From positions 4,464,001 to 4,528,000 of the forward strand of contig NZ_CP068595.1 of the NCBI RefSeq assembly GCF_016772475.1: a DNA stretch of 64,000 nucleotides. Reading direction: 5' to 3'. The translations under genes were made by a program, and so were the position numbers. The DNA comes from Paenibacillus sonchi. GTDB lineage: Bacteria; Bacillota; Bacilli; Paenibacillales; Paenibacillaceae. Under the pieces are notes generated by a model that was given only the letters and a program-made list of their open reading frames with translations, ran no database searches and had not been told where the DNA came from. The first letter of the stretch is position 1; each line of letters starts with the position of its first letter. Below are positions 44,248 to 54,694 of this stretch, piece after piece.

Positions 44248-44588
44248 GCGTTTATGGAAAATCAAACCATTGCACATGTCAAAAGGGTATGGCATGGTAT
44301 TGCTACACTTCTGTGGCATACGTTCAGCGGTAAAGGTTTAATAAAATGAAGAACTGCTATGGCTATGATGTGAAAAAAAATAGCTATTACATATTATATA
44401 GTAGAAAGACAGTTTGAGAACAAATAAATTCGTGCCGATTTCGTGCCGATTCTGATTGATAAGCAATGAATTCGTTTGAAACCGATAATTGATTTGACAA
44501 GCACCTCACTTAGATTTGAAACGGTCTGAATACCCCAATTAATCAAGTTCGAAATGGAAGGCAGTATAGGATAACCTTGCGGTAAGTG

Positions 44589-44625
44589 AAGAAGGCGAAC
44601 TTATGAAGTTCGCCTTCTTCTTTTT
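44589..44625. terminator. Perfect bidirectional terminator
   Basis: AAGAAGGCGAACTT (44589-44602) pairs perfectly with AAGTTCGCCTTCTT (44606-44619) around ATG, then CTTTTTG. It lies 16 nt past the minus-strand GNAT gene. Confidence 0.75.
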
Positions 44626-44635
44626 GGGGAGGCGG

Positions 44636-45088
44636 TTATAAATCTTGGGATAGTCGTATCATATCTATAACTTGCATGCCGTTTTCAAATATTTCTTCAT
44701 CGTAATGTCTAATAAAAAAGTCCCTGTCTATCCCAATGATTCTAAATCCGCATTTCTGATAAAGGGCAAGTTGCCCTACGCTAGAATTTCCGGTACCCAC
44801 TTCAATGGTTTTGAACCCCAATTCAGCGGCTATTTGTACAGCATGCTCTACAAGCCGTTTTCCGATTCCCTTGCCTTGATGCTTTTCATCGACTGCTACA
44901 TTCACTAATTCAACTGTATCGGGTCTTGTGGGCAGTAGAACATAGACTCCAATGATTTGGCCATTCAGAGAGCCGATAAAGCACTGTCCTCTTTGGAGAT
45001 ATTCTTCAACAAGCTTTCGGGATGGATCGGCTAGCAGTAGCAGTTCAAATGGCGGTACCTCGTTAGCATTTAACCTTCGGATGTGCAT
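44636..45088 (-). CDS. GNAT-family N-acetyltransferase
   Basis: 150 residues; RBS GGGAAGAG. Standard GNAT core: VELVNVAVDEKHQGKGIGKR (acetyl-CoA loop, Q/RxxGxG/A at about 73-80), then GFKTIEVGTGNSSVGQLALY and YQKCGFRIIGID. It acetylates an amine on an unknown substrate. Transcribed alone, ending at a strong terminator. Confidence 0.8.
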   Translation of the reverse strand: MHIRRLNANEVPPFELLLLADPSRKLVEEYLQRGQCFIGSLNGQIIGVYVLLPTRPDTVELVNVAVDEKHQGKGIGKRLVEHAVQIAAELGFKTIEVGTGNSSVGQLALYQKCGFRIIGIDRDFFIRHYDEEIFENGMQVIDMIRLSQDL

Positions 45089-45268
45089 CTTCTCTTCCCC
45101 GTTCCAGATTCACTGCTTACCTGTGACAGAAATTCTTCCAGCAGTTTGATATTTCCAATCTTAACATATGGATTAAGTCTGAAGAAACGGCTTGAAATCA
45201 GCTGGTTCTTTATTGTAATGTATAGTATGGCTTTATTGGATAACAAAGTAAGTAAGGAGAGTATCTAA

Positions 45269-45814
45269 ATGAGCGGGAACATGATTGTCATTGAGACCGC
45301 ACGGCTGAACATCAGGAAATACACAGATGAGGATACCGCTGCTTTATCCGCCGTTTTGTCAGATCCCTTAACGATGGCCTTCTGGCCGGCTCCTTTCACA
45401 TCCAGGCAAACTGAGGAGTGGATTGAACGGAATATCCAATCTTATCTCACACAAGGTTTTGGAAGATGGGCAGTTGAATTAAAAGAGACGGGCCGGCTTA
45501 TCGGGGATGCCGGAATCATGAAGTCGGAATTGAACGGCAGGGTGGAAAACGACTTGGGGTATATTATTCATTCGGATTACTGGAGACAGGGATACGCCTA
45601 TGAAGCAGCCAAAAGCATCTTAAGCTATGCCGTTCAGGAACTTGGAGAATCAAATGTCCGTAGAAGCTGTTCCTTAACAGATTCATCTGTTGGAGGGGCA
45701 GCTTTTTGCTGCTCACGCTATTCAAAAAAGGATAACTATGCAGAATATACAAAAAAAGGCTGGCCCTTGGCGACGCGAAAAAAGACTGAATCTTGGATAA
45801 TCTTAATCCAATAG
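45269..45814 (+). pseudogene. RimJ/RimL-type GNAT acetyltransferase with degraded C-terminus
   Basis: ATG 45269 follows AAGGAGAG. Residues 1-130 look normal: ETARLNIRKYTDEDTAAL, GRWAVELKETGRLIG, LGYIIHSDYWRQGYAYEAA. After GESNV the sequence no longer resembles the expected LxRLxAxxxxxNxxSxxvxEKxGF end; instead there is a Cys-rich and Lys-rich tail. I infer a deletion or frameshift around 45660 that removed the last beta strands. It may still be translated. Confidence 0.6.
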
Positions 45815-46003
45815 TATTTAAGAGGAAATAGGAGCATTTAAAGCTGAAGCCATCCTTTTCCTGCGGATGAAGCCTGCTTTTATCGGGAATACCCGTGAAA
45901 ACGGTGATTTCTCCACTTTGCTGCATTAAAACAGGGGTGATAAACTGCATAAAGTCACTAAAATGGAAGCGCTAAAAATTTTAACGCTGTAAGGAGGAGA
46001 GAT

Positions 46004-47773
46004 ATGGATGTTCTCAGGCAACTGCGGGGCTTTTATCGGGAGAAGCTGCATTATCTGATTCTGTCGATTTTTTGTTTGGCTGCCGCAACTGCAGTGGGGC
46101 TTATTACCCCCAATTTGTTAAGACGTTTGATTGATGAGGTTATTGTTCCCCTGAAGTTTACTGAGGTGCCCGTACTTGCGATCAGTGTATTGGCGGTAGT
46201 GTTCGTCAAAGCCTGTCTGCAGTTCGCCCATGGATTTTTTGGTGGACGGCTGGGCAACTTTCTGGCCTACCGGCTGCGCAATGCCTGCTATGAGAAGCTG
46301 CAATTCCTGTCTTTCCGCTATTATGATACCGCGAAGACAGGTGACCTGATGTCCCGGCTGACCGGGGACCTTGAGGCGATCCGGCTGTTCATCGGTTTCG
46401 GATTTGCCCAACTGCTGAATGTGTTTTTTATGGTGTTGTTCGGCTCCATTATGATGTTCACGATCAATTGGCAGCTTACACTGATTACGCTGATCACCAT
46501 GCCGTTTCTGGCTGCGGTCGCCTTCCGGTTCGAATCCAAAATTCATCCGGCCTTTCAGGAGATGCGGCTTGCGCTGAGCTCTCTTACAACGGCTGTCCAG
46601 GAGAATGTCACCGGTGTGCGGACCGTCAAATCGTTTGCCAGGGAGGCTTACGAGGTAGAGAAGTTCTCGCACCGTAATGAACGCTATAAGGATAATCAGA
46701 TTTTTGCCGCAGAGCTGTGGAGCAAGTTTTTCCCGGTGATGGAGCTTCTGGCTTCGGTCAGTGTGGCCATCTTGCTCGGGGTTGGCGGAACGCTGGTAAT
46801 CAAGGGGCATATGTCGCTTGGTGAGCTTGTAGCCTTTTTCAGCTTAATCTGGTATATTATCGGCCCTGTATGGGGTCTTGGCTTCCATATCAACAACTAT
46901 ACGCAATCCAAAGCTTCCGGAGAACGCGTGCTTGAAGTGCTTAACCAGCACATCGATGTGAAGGATAAAGAGAATGCCCGTGAGCTTGTGGCTGCTGAAG
47001 TGAAGGGTGAGGTTGTTTTTGATCATGTGACGTTTGCCTACGGCAACAAAATGCCTGCGGTCAAGGATATTCATTTCAGTGCCCCGCCGGGGGCGGTCAT
47101 TGGGTTCCTCGGCGGGACCGGCTCCGGGAAGTCGACAATTATTCAGTTGATGATGCGGGCTTATGATGTGAATAAAGGCAGTATCCGGCTGGATGGTGTG
47201 GATATCCGTGAATATAATGTACGCAGCCTGCGGTCGCAGATTGCCACGGTGTTCCAGGAAACGTTCCTATTTTCCTCTTCCATCCGCAATAATATTTCGT
47301 ACGGCCTGAAAAATGTGGGCATGGAGGAGATCATCCGCGCTGCCAAGCTCGCCAAAGCCCATGATTTCATTATGGAAATGCCCGAAGGGTATGATACGGT
47401 GGTTGGCGAGCGGGGGATGGGGCTATCGGGCGGCCAGAAGCAGCGCATAGCCATTGCCAGGGCGCTCCTGAAGAATCCGCGGATTCTTATTCTCGATGAT
47501 GCAACCAGTGCCGTCGATATGGAGACAGAGCATGAGATCCAGGCCGGGTTCCAGGAGGTTATGCGCGGGCGGACTACCCTGATTATTGCCCACCGGATTT
47601 CCTCGCTGCGGCATGCTGATCAGATTATCGTTATGAACGAGGGGAACATGGTTCAGCAGGGCACCCACCAGGAGCTGATTGAGGTTCCGGGCCCATACCA
47701 GGATGTCTACCGGATTCAGTACGCCGATTATCTCGCCAGGGACAATGGAAGAGGGGCAGGTGATCCGGCATGA
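46004..47773 (+). CDS. ABC exporter half-transporter, subunit 1 (YheI/BmrC-like)
   Basis: 589 residues; RBS AGGAGGAG. Six-helix membrane domain (15-310) and nucleotide-binding domain (335-570): Walker A GGTGSGKST, signature LSGGQKQR, Walker B LILDDATSAVD with Asp where the catalytic Glu normally lies, so this ATP site is degenerate. Overlaps the next gene by ATGA. The pair forms a heterodimeric exporter of the multidrug type. Confidence 0.85.
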   Translation: MDVLRQLRGFYREKLHYLILSIFCLAAATAVGLITPNLLRRLIDEVIVPLKFTEVPVLAISVLAVVFVKACLQFAHGFFGGRLGNFLAYRLRNACYEKLQFLSFRYYDTAKTGDLMSRLTGDLEAIRLFIGFGFAQLLNVFFMVLFGSIMMFTINWQLTLITLITMPFLAAVAFRFESKIHPAFQEMRLALSSLTTAVQENVTGVRTVKSFAREAYEVEKFSHRNERYKDNQIFAAELWSKFFPVMELLASVSVAILLGVGGTLVIKGHMSLGELVAFFSLIWYIIGPVWGLGFHINNYTQSKASGERVLEVLNQHIDVKDKENARELVAAEVKGEVVFDHVTFAYGNKMPAVKDIHFSAPPGAVIGFLGGTGSGKSTIIQLMMRAYDVNKGSIRLDGVDIREYNVRSLRSQIATVFQETFLFSSSIRNNISYGLKNVGMEEIIRAAKLAKAHDFIMEMPEGYDTVVGERGMGLSGGQKQRIAIARALLKNPRILILDDATSAVDMETEHEIQAGFQEVMRGRTTLIIAHRISSLRHADQIIVMNEGNMVQQGTHQELIEVPGPYQDVYRIQYADYLARDNGRGAGDPA

Positions 47774-49629
47774 AGCTGGAAGCGAACCAAGGGAATACCG
47801 CAAAAATAAAGCAAAGTACGGCCCAGGAGCAGACGCTGGAGGAACGGTTCGTATACAAGGACGATGATGTCATCGACAAGGCGTTTGACTGGAAACAGTT
47901 CACCCGGCTGTTCAGTTATATGAAGCCTTACGCACGGCAGATGCTGCCGCTGGTGCTGGTCATGATGATCCTCGGCACCGCTACGAAGCTGACCGTCCCT
48001 TACCTGACGAGTATGGCCATTGACAAGGCGATTGCCCCCAAGTCGGGAAATCCCAGCCTGACCCTGCTGTATACACTGACTGCTATTGTGATTGTGCTTT
48101 ATCTGATCCAATGGATTGCCGGGGTCTACCGGATCAAATATACGAATGTCATCGGACAGCGGGTGATCTATGATCTGCGCTCAGACCTGTTCCGGCATAT
48201 TCAAAAGCTTTCTTTCAACTTTTTTGATAAACGTCCGGCGGGTTCAGTGCTGGTGCGGGTTACCAATGATATCAACTCCCTGCAGGACCTGTTCACGAAC
48301 GGCGTCGTCAACTTGATGATCGACTGCGTGCAGCTGCTCGGAATCATGGTGATTCTGCTGCTGATCAACTGGAAGCTGGGGCTTGCAGTGATGATTACGG
48401 TACCCATTATGTTTTTTGTCTCCACGAAGCTGCGCCAGAAGATCCGGATAGCCTGGCAGGATGTGCGGATGAAGAACTCGCGGATCAACTCCCATCTGAA
48501 TGAGTCGATTCAAGGGATCCGGGTCACTCAGGCGTATACCCAGGAGAAGGAAAATATGAACTATTTCGACGCCATGAACATGGACAGCCGGAAATCCTGG
48601 AACAAGGCTTCGGCGATGAACCAGGCGTTTGGCCCGATTATCGAAATTACAGGCGGCTTCGGCACGATGATTCTGTTCTGGTTTGGGGCTTATCTGATCC
48701 AGACCGGTGACCTCACGGTAGGGTTCCTGGTGGCGTTCAGCTCTTATGTCAGCAATTTCTGGGACCCGATCAACCGGCTCGGGCAGATGTATAACCAGCT
48801 GCTGGTGGCGATGGCTTCTTCGGAACGGATCTTTGAATATCTGGATGAGCAGCCTGCTGTACAAGATAACCCTGGGGCAACACCGCTGCCGAAGATTAAG
48901 GGCGACATTAAATTTAATAAGGTCGTCTTCGAATATGAAAAAGGGCGGGCCGCGCTGAAGGGTATTGATCTTGACGTCAAGGCCGGCCAGTCGATTGCAC
49001 TTGTCGGGCATACCGGCTCCGGCAAAAGCACAATCATTAACCTGATCGGCCGGTTCTATGATATCAAGAGCGGCAGCATCACCATCGACGGCCAAGACAC
49101 ACGCGAGGTTACGCTGCAGAGCCTGCGCGAGCAGATCGGGATTGTGCTGCAGGATACTTTTATTTTCTCGGGGACGATCCGGGACAACATCCGCTTCGGG
49201 CGGCTGGATGCTACGGATCAGGAGGTTGAGGAGGCAGCCAAAGCCGTGGATGCGCATGAATTCATCAGCAAGCTGCCCGGAGGCTACGAGACTGAGGTCG
49301 AGGAACGCGGCAGTGCGCTCTCTATGGGACAGCGCCAATTGCTGTCCTTTGCCCGGGCGCTGCTGGCCAATCCGCGGATTCTGATCCTGGATGAGGCGAC
49401 AGCAAGCATTGACACCGAGACAGAGATCAAGATTCAGGAGGCGCTTAAGATTCTGCTCCAGGGCCGGACCTCCTTCATTGTCGCCCACCGGTTGTCAACC
49501 ATCCGCCATGCGGATAAGATTGTCGTTCTTGATCACGGAGAGATCAAGGAAGAAGGAACCCATGCCGAGCTTACGGCGCATGATGGCATCTATAACGGCT
49601 TGATCGAAGCACAATTTCGCTTCTTGTAG
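47770..49629 (+). CDS. ABC exporter half-transporter, subunit 2 (YheH/BmrD-like)
   Basis: 619 residues. An N-terminal extension of about 50 residues, six membrane helices and an NBD with Walker A GHTGSGKST, signature LSMGQRQLLSFARALL (Met in place of Gly) and Walker B LILDEATASID with the catalytic Glu. Together with subunit 1 this gives one canonical and one degenerate ATP site, typical of heterodimeric drug exporters. Higher GC than the first 45 kb. A strong terminator follows. Confidence 0.85.
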   Translation: MKLEANQGNTAKIKQSTAQEQTLEERFVYKDDDVIDKAFDWKQFTRLFSYMKPYARQMLPLVLVMMILGTATKLTVPYLTSMAIDKAIAPKSGNPSLTLLYTLTAIVIVLYLIQWIAGVYRIKYTNVIGQRVIYDLRSDLFRHIQKLSFNFFDKRPAGSVLVRVTNDINSLQDLFTNGVVNLMIDCVQLLGIMVILLLINWKLGLAVMITVPIMFFVSTKLRQKIRIAWQDVRMKNSRINSHLNESIQGIRVTQAYTQEKENMNYFDAMNMDSRKSWNKASAMNQAFGPIIEITGGFGTMILFWFGAYLIQTGDLTVGFLVAFSSYVSNFWDPINRLGQMYNQLLVAMASSERIFEYLDEQPAVQDNPGATPLPKIKGDIKFNKVVFEYEKGRAALKGIDLDVKAGQSIALVGHTGSGKSTIINLIGRFYDIKSGSITIDGQDTREVTLQSLREQIGIVLQDTFIFSGTIRDNIRFGRLDATDQEVEEAAKAVDAHEFISKLPGGYETEVEERGSALSMGQRQLLSFARALLANPRILILDEATASIDTETEIKIQEALKILLQGRTSFIVAHRLSTIRHADKIVVLDHGEIKEEGTHAELTAHDGIYNGLIEAQFRFL

Positions 49630-49640
49630 CCTAAAACAGC

Positions 49641-49688
49641 AGCAGCCCTTTCCGGCACGTTCAAGTGTGGAAGGGGCTGCTTTATTTT
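49641..49688 (+). terminator. Terminator of the ABC exporter operon
   Basis: AGCAGCCCTTTCC (49641-49653) pairs with GGAAGGGGCTGCT (49669-49681), then TTATTTTA. Confidence 0.8.
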
Positions 49689-49727
49689 AATGAGTACATT
49701 GAATTAAGAAATATCAGTCCTTGACCT

Positions 49728-49930
49728 CTAATGGGCAGATAACTGTATTTACTGCAATTAGAATGGCGCAAGATTACATAATTGTGGAGACAACTGTATT
49801 TCGTACAATTAAAAATGGCGAATTGCTCTCATTTTCTAAGATGACAGGTTTTTAAGTGTACGAAGTGCAACTAAAGCTGAGACAGCGGCGGGAATCTGCT
49901 TTTTAGTGGTATGAAATGCAGTTAGCGCCG
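49728..49930. repeat. Degenerate intergenic repeats
   Basis: About 200 bases without a gene. Related units recur: ATAACTGTATTTACTGCAAT, ACAACTGTATTTCGTACAAT, GTGTACGAAGTGCAACTAAA and ATGAAATGCAGTTAGCG. Spacing is about 45-60 bases. Looks like Paenibacillus-type intergenic repeat DNA. Confidence 0.45.
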
Positions 49931-50168
49931 GTTAATCCGAATCAGCAGTATTATTCTAAACGTATAATGCTGCCGATGCACGAGTGGGGTTGGATAATTT
50001 CTCCCGGATACCCAGCATGGATTCACCGGGCTTGCCCACCCAATAGAATTATGATTTCCGCGCAGTGTCTTCATATAAAGGCAGAACGCCGGGCAGTTTT
50101 TCGTAAAATTGGGCGGACTTGGCGTAGTCGCTGACATTGATATGGGTTTCCAATATTCCTTTAATCAT
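49922..50168 (-). pseudogene. VOC/glyoxalase-fold protein, broken
   Basis: ATG 50168 follows AGGAGGAAG on the minus strand. MIKGILETHINVSDYAKSAQ and FYEKLPGVLPLYEDTARKS end in TAA, then FYWVGKPGESMLGIREKLSN continues in frame before a shift to VHRQHYTFRI. This is the first half of a vicinal-oxygen-chelate protein. Nonsense, frameshift and truncation. Confidence 0.7.
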
Positions 50169-50240
50169 GCTGCTTCCTCCTTAGGAGCTGACTGACTTGA
50201 AGATTAACTCATTGTAGCACAGCCGCTGCTGAGTCTGCGG

Positions 50241-50489
50241 TTACTTGCGCCGCCTGCCCGCTCTGCCGGTCACGCGGACTTCGTACATCTGCGCGCTGAT
50301 CTCTTGCTGCCACTGGGCATCATCCGTATCTGCGGCCAGCCTTGCCTCGTTGTTCAGCCGTGCCATTTCCCAGCAGTACATGGCGTTTGCCTGCAGACAA
50401 TGCCGCTGCTCGGTTTCTTCATCGCTTGTCAGCGCCCGCTGACAGCTTAACATGTACAGCTCCGCAAGCCGCTGATGGATGCCCAGCAT
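50241..50489 (-). CDS. Small conserved hypothetical protein (possibly DUF7667)
   Basis: 82 residues; ATG after AGGAGGG. Helical, with MLGIHQRLAELYML, EETEQRHCLQANAMYCWEMA and a basic tail. I recognise the pattern as a small Paenibacillus family, perhaps DUF7667, without known function. Stands alone between the VOC remnant and the beta-glucoside locus. Confidence 0.65.
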   Translation of the reverse strand: MLGIHQRLAELYMLSCQRALTSDEETEQRHCLQANAMYCWEMARLNNEARLAADTDDAQWQQEISAQMYEVRVTGRAGRRRK

Positions 50490-50562
50490 GTTTTCCCTCC
50501 TGAACGTTTTGTAATGTTATCAGCTTGGCCATTGAAAATGGCTTCCAAACCCGGATGCAAAA

Positions 50563-50620
50563 CCTAAGCTGATTCGAGTATCATTTTGTTAATGATATTG
50601 GGATCAACTCAGGCTTTTTT
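50563..50620 (+). terminator. Leader terminator of the beta-glucoside locus
   Basis: A long hairpin, CCTAAGCTGATTC..TATCATT with AATGATA..GATCAACTCAGG, is followed by CTTTTTT. GGATGCAAAACCT overlaps its left arm and resembles the 3' half of a BglG/LicT RNA site, the classic antitermination layout. Confidence 0.7.
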
Positions 50621-50644
50621 GGTGCAAACTAACGATCATCTATC

Positions 50645-50673
50645 AAGGTGTTACTGGTTAGGCAGGCAAAACC
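50645..50673 (+). promoter_or_regulatory. BglG/LicT-type antiterminator (RAT) site
   Basis: AAGGTGTTACTGGTTAGGCA followed by GGCAAAACC matches the RAT consensus GGATTGTTACTG..GCAGGCAAAACC. It lies in the leader before the PTS remnant and phospho-beta-glucosidase gene. Confidence 0.65.
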
Positions 50674-50722
50674 AACGATCATAAGGTCATCCCAACATAA
50701 TCCTTTCAAAGGAGCAAACAAT

Positions 50723-50818
50723 ATGAGCAGCAAGGACTTGTCCAAACAGATCATTACGCTTGCTGGCGGCGATACGGAAATAAGTAATGGCGAGCTTTTG
50801 CTAACACTAATACACTAG
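50723..50818 (+). pseudogene. Beta-glucoside PTS EIIB N-terminal remnant
   Basis: ATG after AAAGGAG gives MSSKDLSKQIITLAGGDTEI then a short unrelated tail and TAG. The first 20 residues are the start of beta-glucoside EIIBCA proteins; the rest (about 600 residues) is deleted, leaving the glycosidase gene 45 nt downstream. Confidence 0.65.
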
Positions 50819-50836
50819 AGTCTTAAGGGACAATAA

Positions 50837-52321
<1,485 letters not shown>

Positions 52322-52419
52322 GGGGCCGCATGGACGGTACTCTGCATTATAAGGACGGCGGGGCCGCTTTTGCTTGAATGGCCCGCCGCTGGAAGCAGCA
52401 GCTCAATAGGCTGAGCTTG

Positions 52420-52620
52420 TAGGCTGGAGCGCTGAGGGCAGATTTGCTGTGGGCGGATTGCCCGTGTGATTGCACTTTCTGCAACAGAATTCGCCTCATT
52501 TTGCGAAGGATCACATTCTGCTGTAATTTGAGCAATAGATTTCAACATTTCCTGTTGAAAACCTCATTTGCACTGAATTCTGAAAATGATCTTTTGCGGA
52601 TCACTTCGCTTCAATATGAT
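52420..52620. repeat. Degenerate intergenic repeats
   Basis: No gene. Related words recur: GATTGCACTTTCTGCAACAG, ATCACATTCTGCTGTAAT, ATTTCAACATTTCCTGTTG, CTCATTTGCACTGAATTC, GCGAAGGATCACATTC and GCGGATCACTTCGC. Probably the same class of intergenic repeat DNA as near 49.8 kb. Confidence 0.35.
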
Positions 52621-52632
52621 GTCTTGATGTTC

Positions 52633-52676
52633 AGGAGCATCCCAAACCTACAGTGAGGGATGCTCCTGTTTTTCTT
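52633..52676 (+). terminator. Rho-independent terminator
   Basis: AGGAGCATCCC (52633-52643) pairs perfectly with GGGATGCTCCT (52657-52667), then GTTTTTCTT. Downstream of the GH1 gene and 22 nt from the convergent HD-GYP stop. Confidence 0.75.
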
Positions 52677-52697
52677 ATTGTGGGATCGAAACTGCCC

Positions 52698-53738
52698 CTA
52701 CTCCATATAAATTTCGACCACCGCAATCGTGCGTTCACGGGCCAGATCCAGAAATTTGCCTTCAATCTGTACGAGCGGCCGGAAGACGTCCAGCGGATTG
52801 TTCATGATAATCACGCCCATGTCACCAGTACTGAGCAGCACCCGTTTTCCAATAAAATTGGGCATCAGATGCTGGATGAAGGCCTGTACCGGCTTGCCGT
52901 TCAGCTTGCCGAAGCTGAGTGTGTTAATCTCACGCAGTACGGAGATCAACTCCTGCTTGGATTGATAGATCCGCGCAGAGGTCATGGCGCTGTAAATGTC
53001 GGCCACGGCAGCAATCTGGGAATAGGGGTGTATATCATCTTTGGTCAGGTTATGCGGGTACCCGGAACCGTCTTCACGTTCATGATGCTGAAGGGCCACC
53101 AGGGCGGTGTAGGGGTCATCCATGGAATTGCGGATAATTTCATAGCCATAAATCGTATGTAGTTTCACTTCGTCATATTCGGCGGCAGTGAGTTTGCCCG
53201 GTTTGTTCAGAAGCTCCGGGGAAATCCGGCATTTGCCGATATCAATCAAATAGCCGGCCCGGCCAATTTCGTAACACTCCTTCTTGGAATATCCAAGCCA
53301 GGTTGCTATATAATAAGAAAGCATGCCCACTTGCAGGGAATGATTGTATGTATAATTATCCTCCCGGTCAAGCAGAAGCAGTAATGAAACCACATCCTTG
53401 TGTTTGTCCAAGGACTCCAGCGAGGGCTGAAGAATGTCATCCACAACGGACTGGTTGAAGCTGCCCTTCGTCAACGCTTCCATATATACCGATTCAAACC
53501 CGTCAATCATGGTATCGAAATTTCTGGAAGCGGACTGAATGACGGAAGATCTGCTGGAAGGCGCAGGTTCCTCCTGGATGGCTTCGATATCAACATAATC
53601 TACTCCGTGCTGCATCAGCTTAGCGATCTCTTCGATTCGAAGCTGTGATCCTTTGGGTAATACATGCAGCCCTTTTGAGCTAAAGGTATCCACCTTCAGG
53701 TAATCACCCGGTTTCAGATCCGTTACGTGTACTCTCAA
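52698..53738 (-). CDS. HD-GYP-type protein with degenerate HD dyad
   Basis: 346 residues. The N-terminal 60 are the usual small domain preceding HD-GYP in Firmicutes. The HD-GYP part (120-325) has YNHSLQVG (H133), GYLIDIGKC, KLHTIYGYE (H194), LQHHERED (H218, H219) and GSGYP (224-228). The HD motif should read LLHDIGK; here His is replaced by Ile165, so a key metal ligand is lost while the other ligands and GYP remain. It may bind rather than cleave cyclic di-GMP. Confidence 0.8.
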   Translation of the reverse strand: MRVHVTDLKPGDYLKVDTFSSKGLHVLPKGSQLRIEEIAKLMQHGVDYVDIEAIQEEPAPSSRSSVIQSASRNFDTMIDGFESVYMEALTKGSFNQSVVDDILQPSLESLDKHKDVVSLLLLLDREDNYTYNHSLQVGMLSYYIATWLGYSKKECYEIGRAGYLIDIGKCRISPELLNKPGKLTAAEYDEVKLHTIYGYEIIRNSMDDPYTALVALQHHEREDGSGYPHNLTKDDIHPYSQIAAVADIYSAMTSARIYQSKQELISVLREINTLSFGKLNGKPVQAFIQHLMPNFIGKRVLLSTGDMGVIIMNNPLDVFRPLVQIEGKFLDLARERTIAVVEIYME

Positions 53739-53826
53739 TGACTATGCCACCTTACATTAGCGATTTTTTCCAGCATAGCAACAAAGCAGGAATTATTCAA
53801 TGGTTTGTAATGTGAACGGGCAAAGC

Positions 53827-54540
53827 TCACAGGCTGGGGTAATCCTTAGCCTGGGGATCAGCCCCCAGCCACTGTTCTCCAGAGTCGTTGATGTCTTTTT
53901 TCCATACAGGTACGGAGGCCTTCAGTTTCTCGATGGCATACCGGCTGGCTTCATAACAGATGTCACGGTGGGCCGCAGACACTGCGATCATTACACTTGC
54001 TTCCTTGAGGGACACGAGTCCGGTACGATGGGCAATAGCGCAGCGGGCGTTCCACCGCTCCCCGACCTCCCTGCCGATTTCCTCCAGCTTGGCGAGGGCC
54101 ATGGGGACATAGGCTTCATAATGCAGCGCGGTTGTGCGCTGGGTGCCGGTCATTTCCCGGGTTGTGCCGACGAACAGCAGGGAAGCGCCATGATTTACAT
54201 CCAGCACTTTATCCAGCAGGGCCTCCCCGTTCAAGGGCTGATCCGTGATGCTGAACCTTCCGTCCGGTGTTTCCTGCTCCTCTGCATCCGGCTCTCCTCC
54301 GGAGACGGGAGGAATCAGCGCAACCTCGGAAGCTTCGGATATGACGGAGTCGTCCGGTGCATACTCATGGTCAATGGCAACTAAGGATACCTTAATCTGC
54401 GGAGCGGCTTCCGGATAGGACGCAGAGAGCAGCTCCTTCAATCTTCCCGCAGTAAGCGGAGACTCATGGGAGTGAAAGGCCAGTGAGGAGGAACCGATCA
54501 CCTCTGCCAGGCCGGCGAACAGACGAATTGTCACGTGCAT
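53827..54540 (-). CDS. MoaD-MoaE fusion (molybdopterin synthase)
   Basis: 237 residues from ATG 54540. Residues 1-82 are a MoaD ubiquitin-like domain (MHVTIRLFAGLAEVIGSSSL to IPPVSGG, with the Gly-Gly at 81-82); after an acidic 12-residue linker, residues 95-237 are MoaE (RFSITDQPLNGEALLDKV, YEAYVPMALAKLEEI, AHRTGLVSLKEASVMI, VPVWKKDI). The enzyme adds two sulfurs to precursor Z. Since MoaD works through a free C-terminal glycine thiocarboxylate, the fusion presumably needs cleavage after Gly-Gly. No other moa genes nearby. Confidence 0.85.
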   Translation of the reverse strand: MHVTIRLFAGLAEVIGSSSLAFHSHESPLTAGRLKELLSASYPEAAPQIKVSLVAIDHEYAPDDSVISEASEVALIPPVSGGEPDAEEQETPDGRFSITDQPLNGEALLDKVLDVNHGASLLFVGTTREMTGTQRTTALHYEAYVPMALAKLEEIGREVGERWNARCAIAHRTGLVSLKEASVMIAVSAAHRDICYEASRYAIEKLKASVPVWKKDINDSGEQWLGADPQAKDYPSL

Positions 54541-54694
54541 GCTTGATTCACCTCGGAATGTATAGGATATGTAACTTTCAATAATGATTCCAATATACCA
54601 TATTGAGCCTGAAAATGTTATGCTAGGCACTGTAAGATTACATGCCTGCCGCTTAAAATAAAACGGCTTTACAGGTGGGAGGGAAGACAAGCAT

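Noticed and set aside
44433..44455. Direct repeat GTGCCGATT twice as an attachment site
   Set aside because: No integrase nearby and no second copy elsewhere in the window.
48244..49488. Long open frame on the minus strand inside the second ABC gene
   Set aside because: Antisense of a high-GC coding gene with clear ABC motifs; no ribosome site or recognisable domain.
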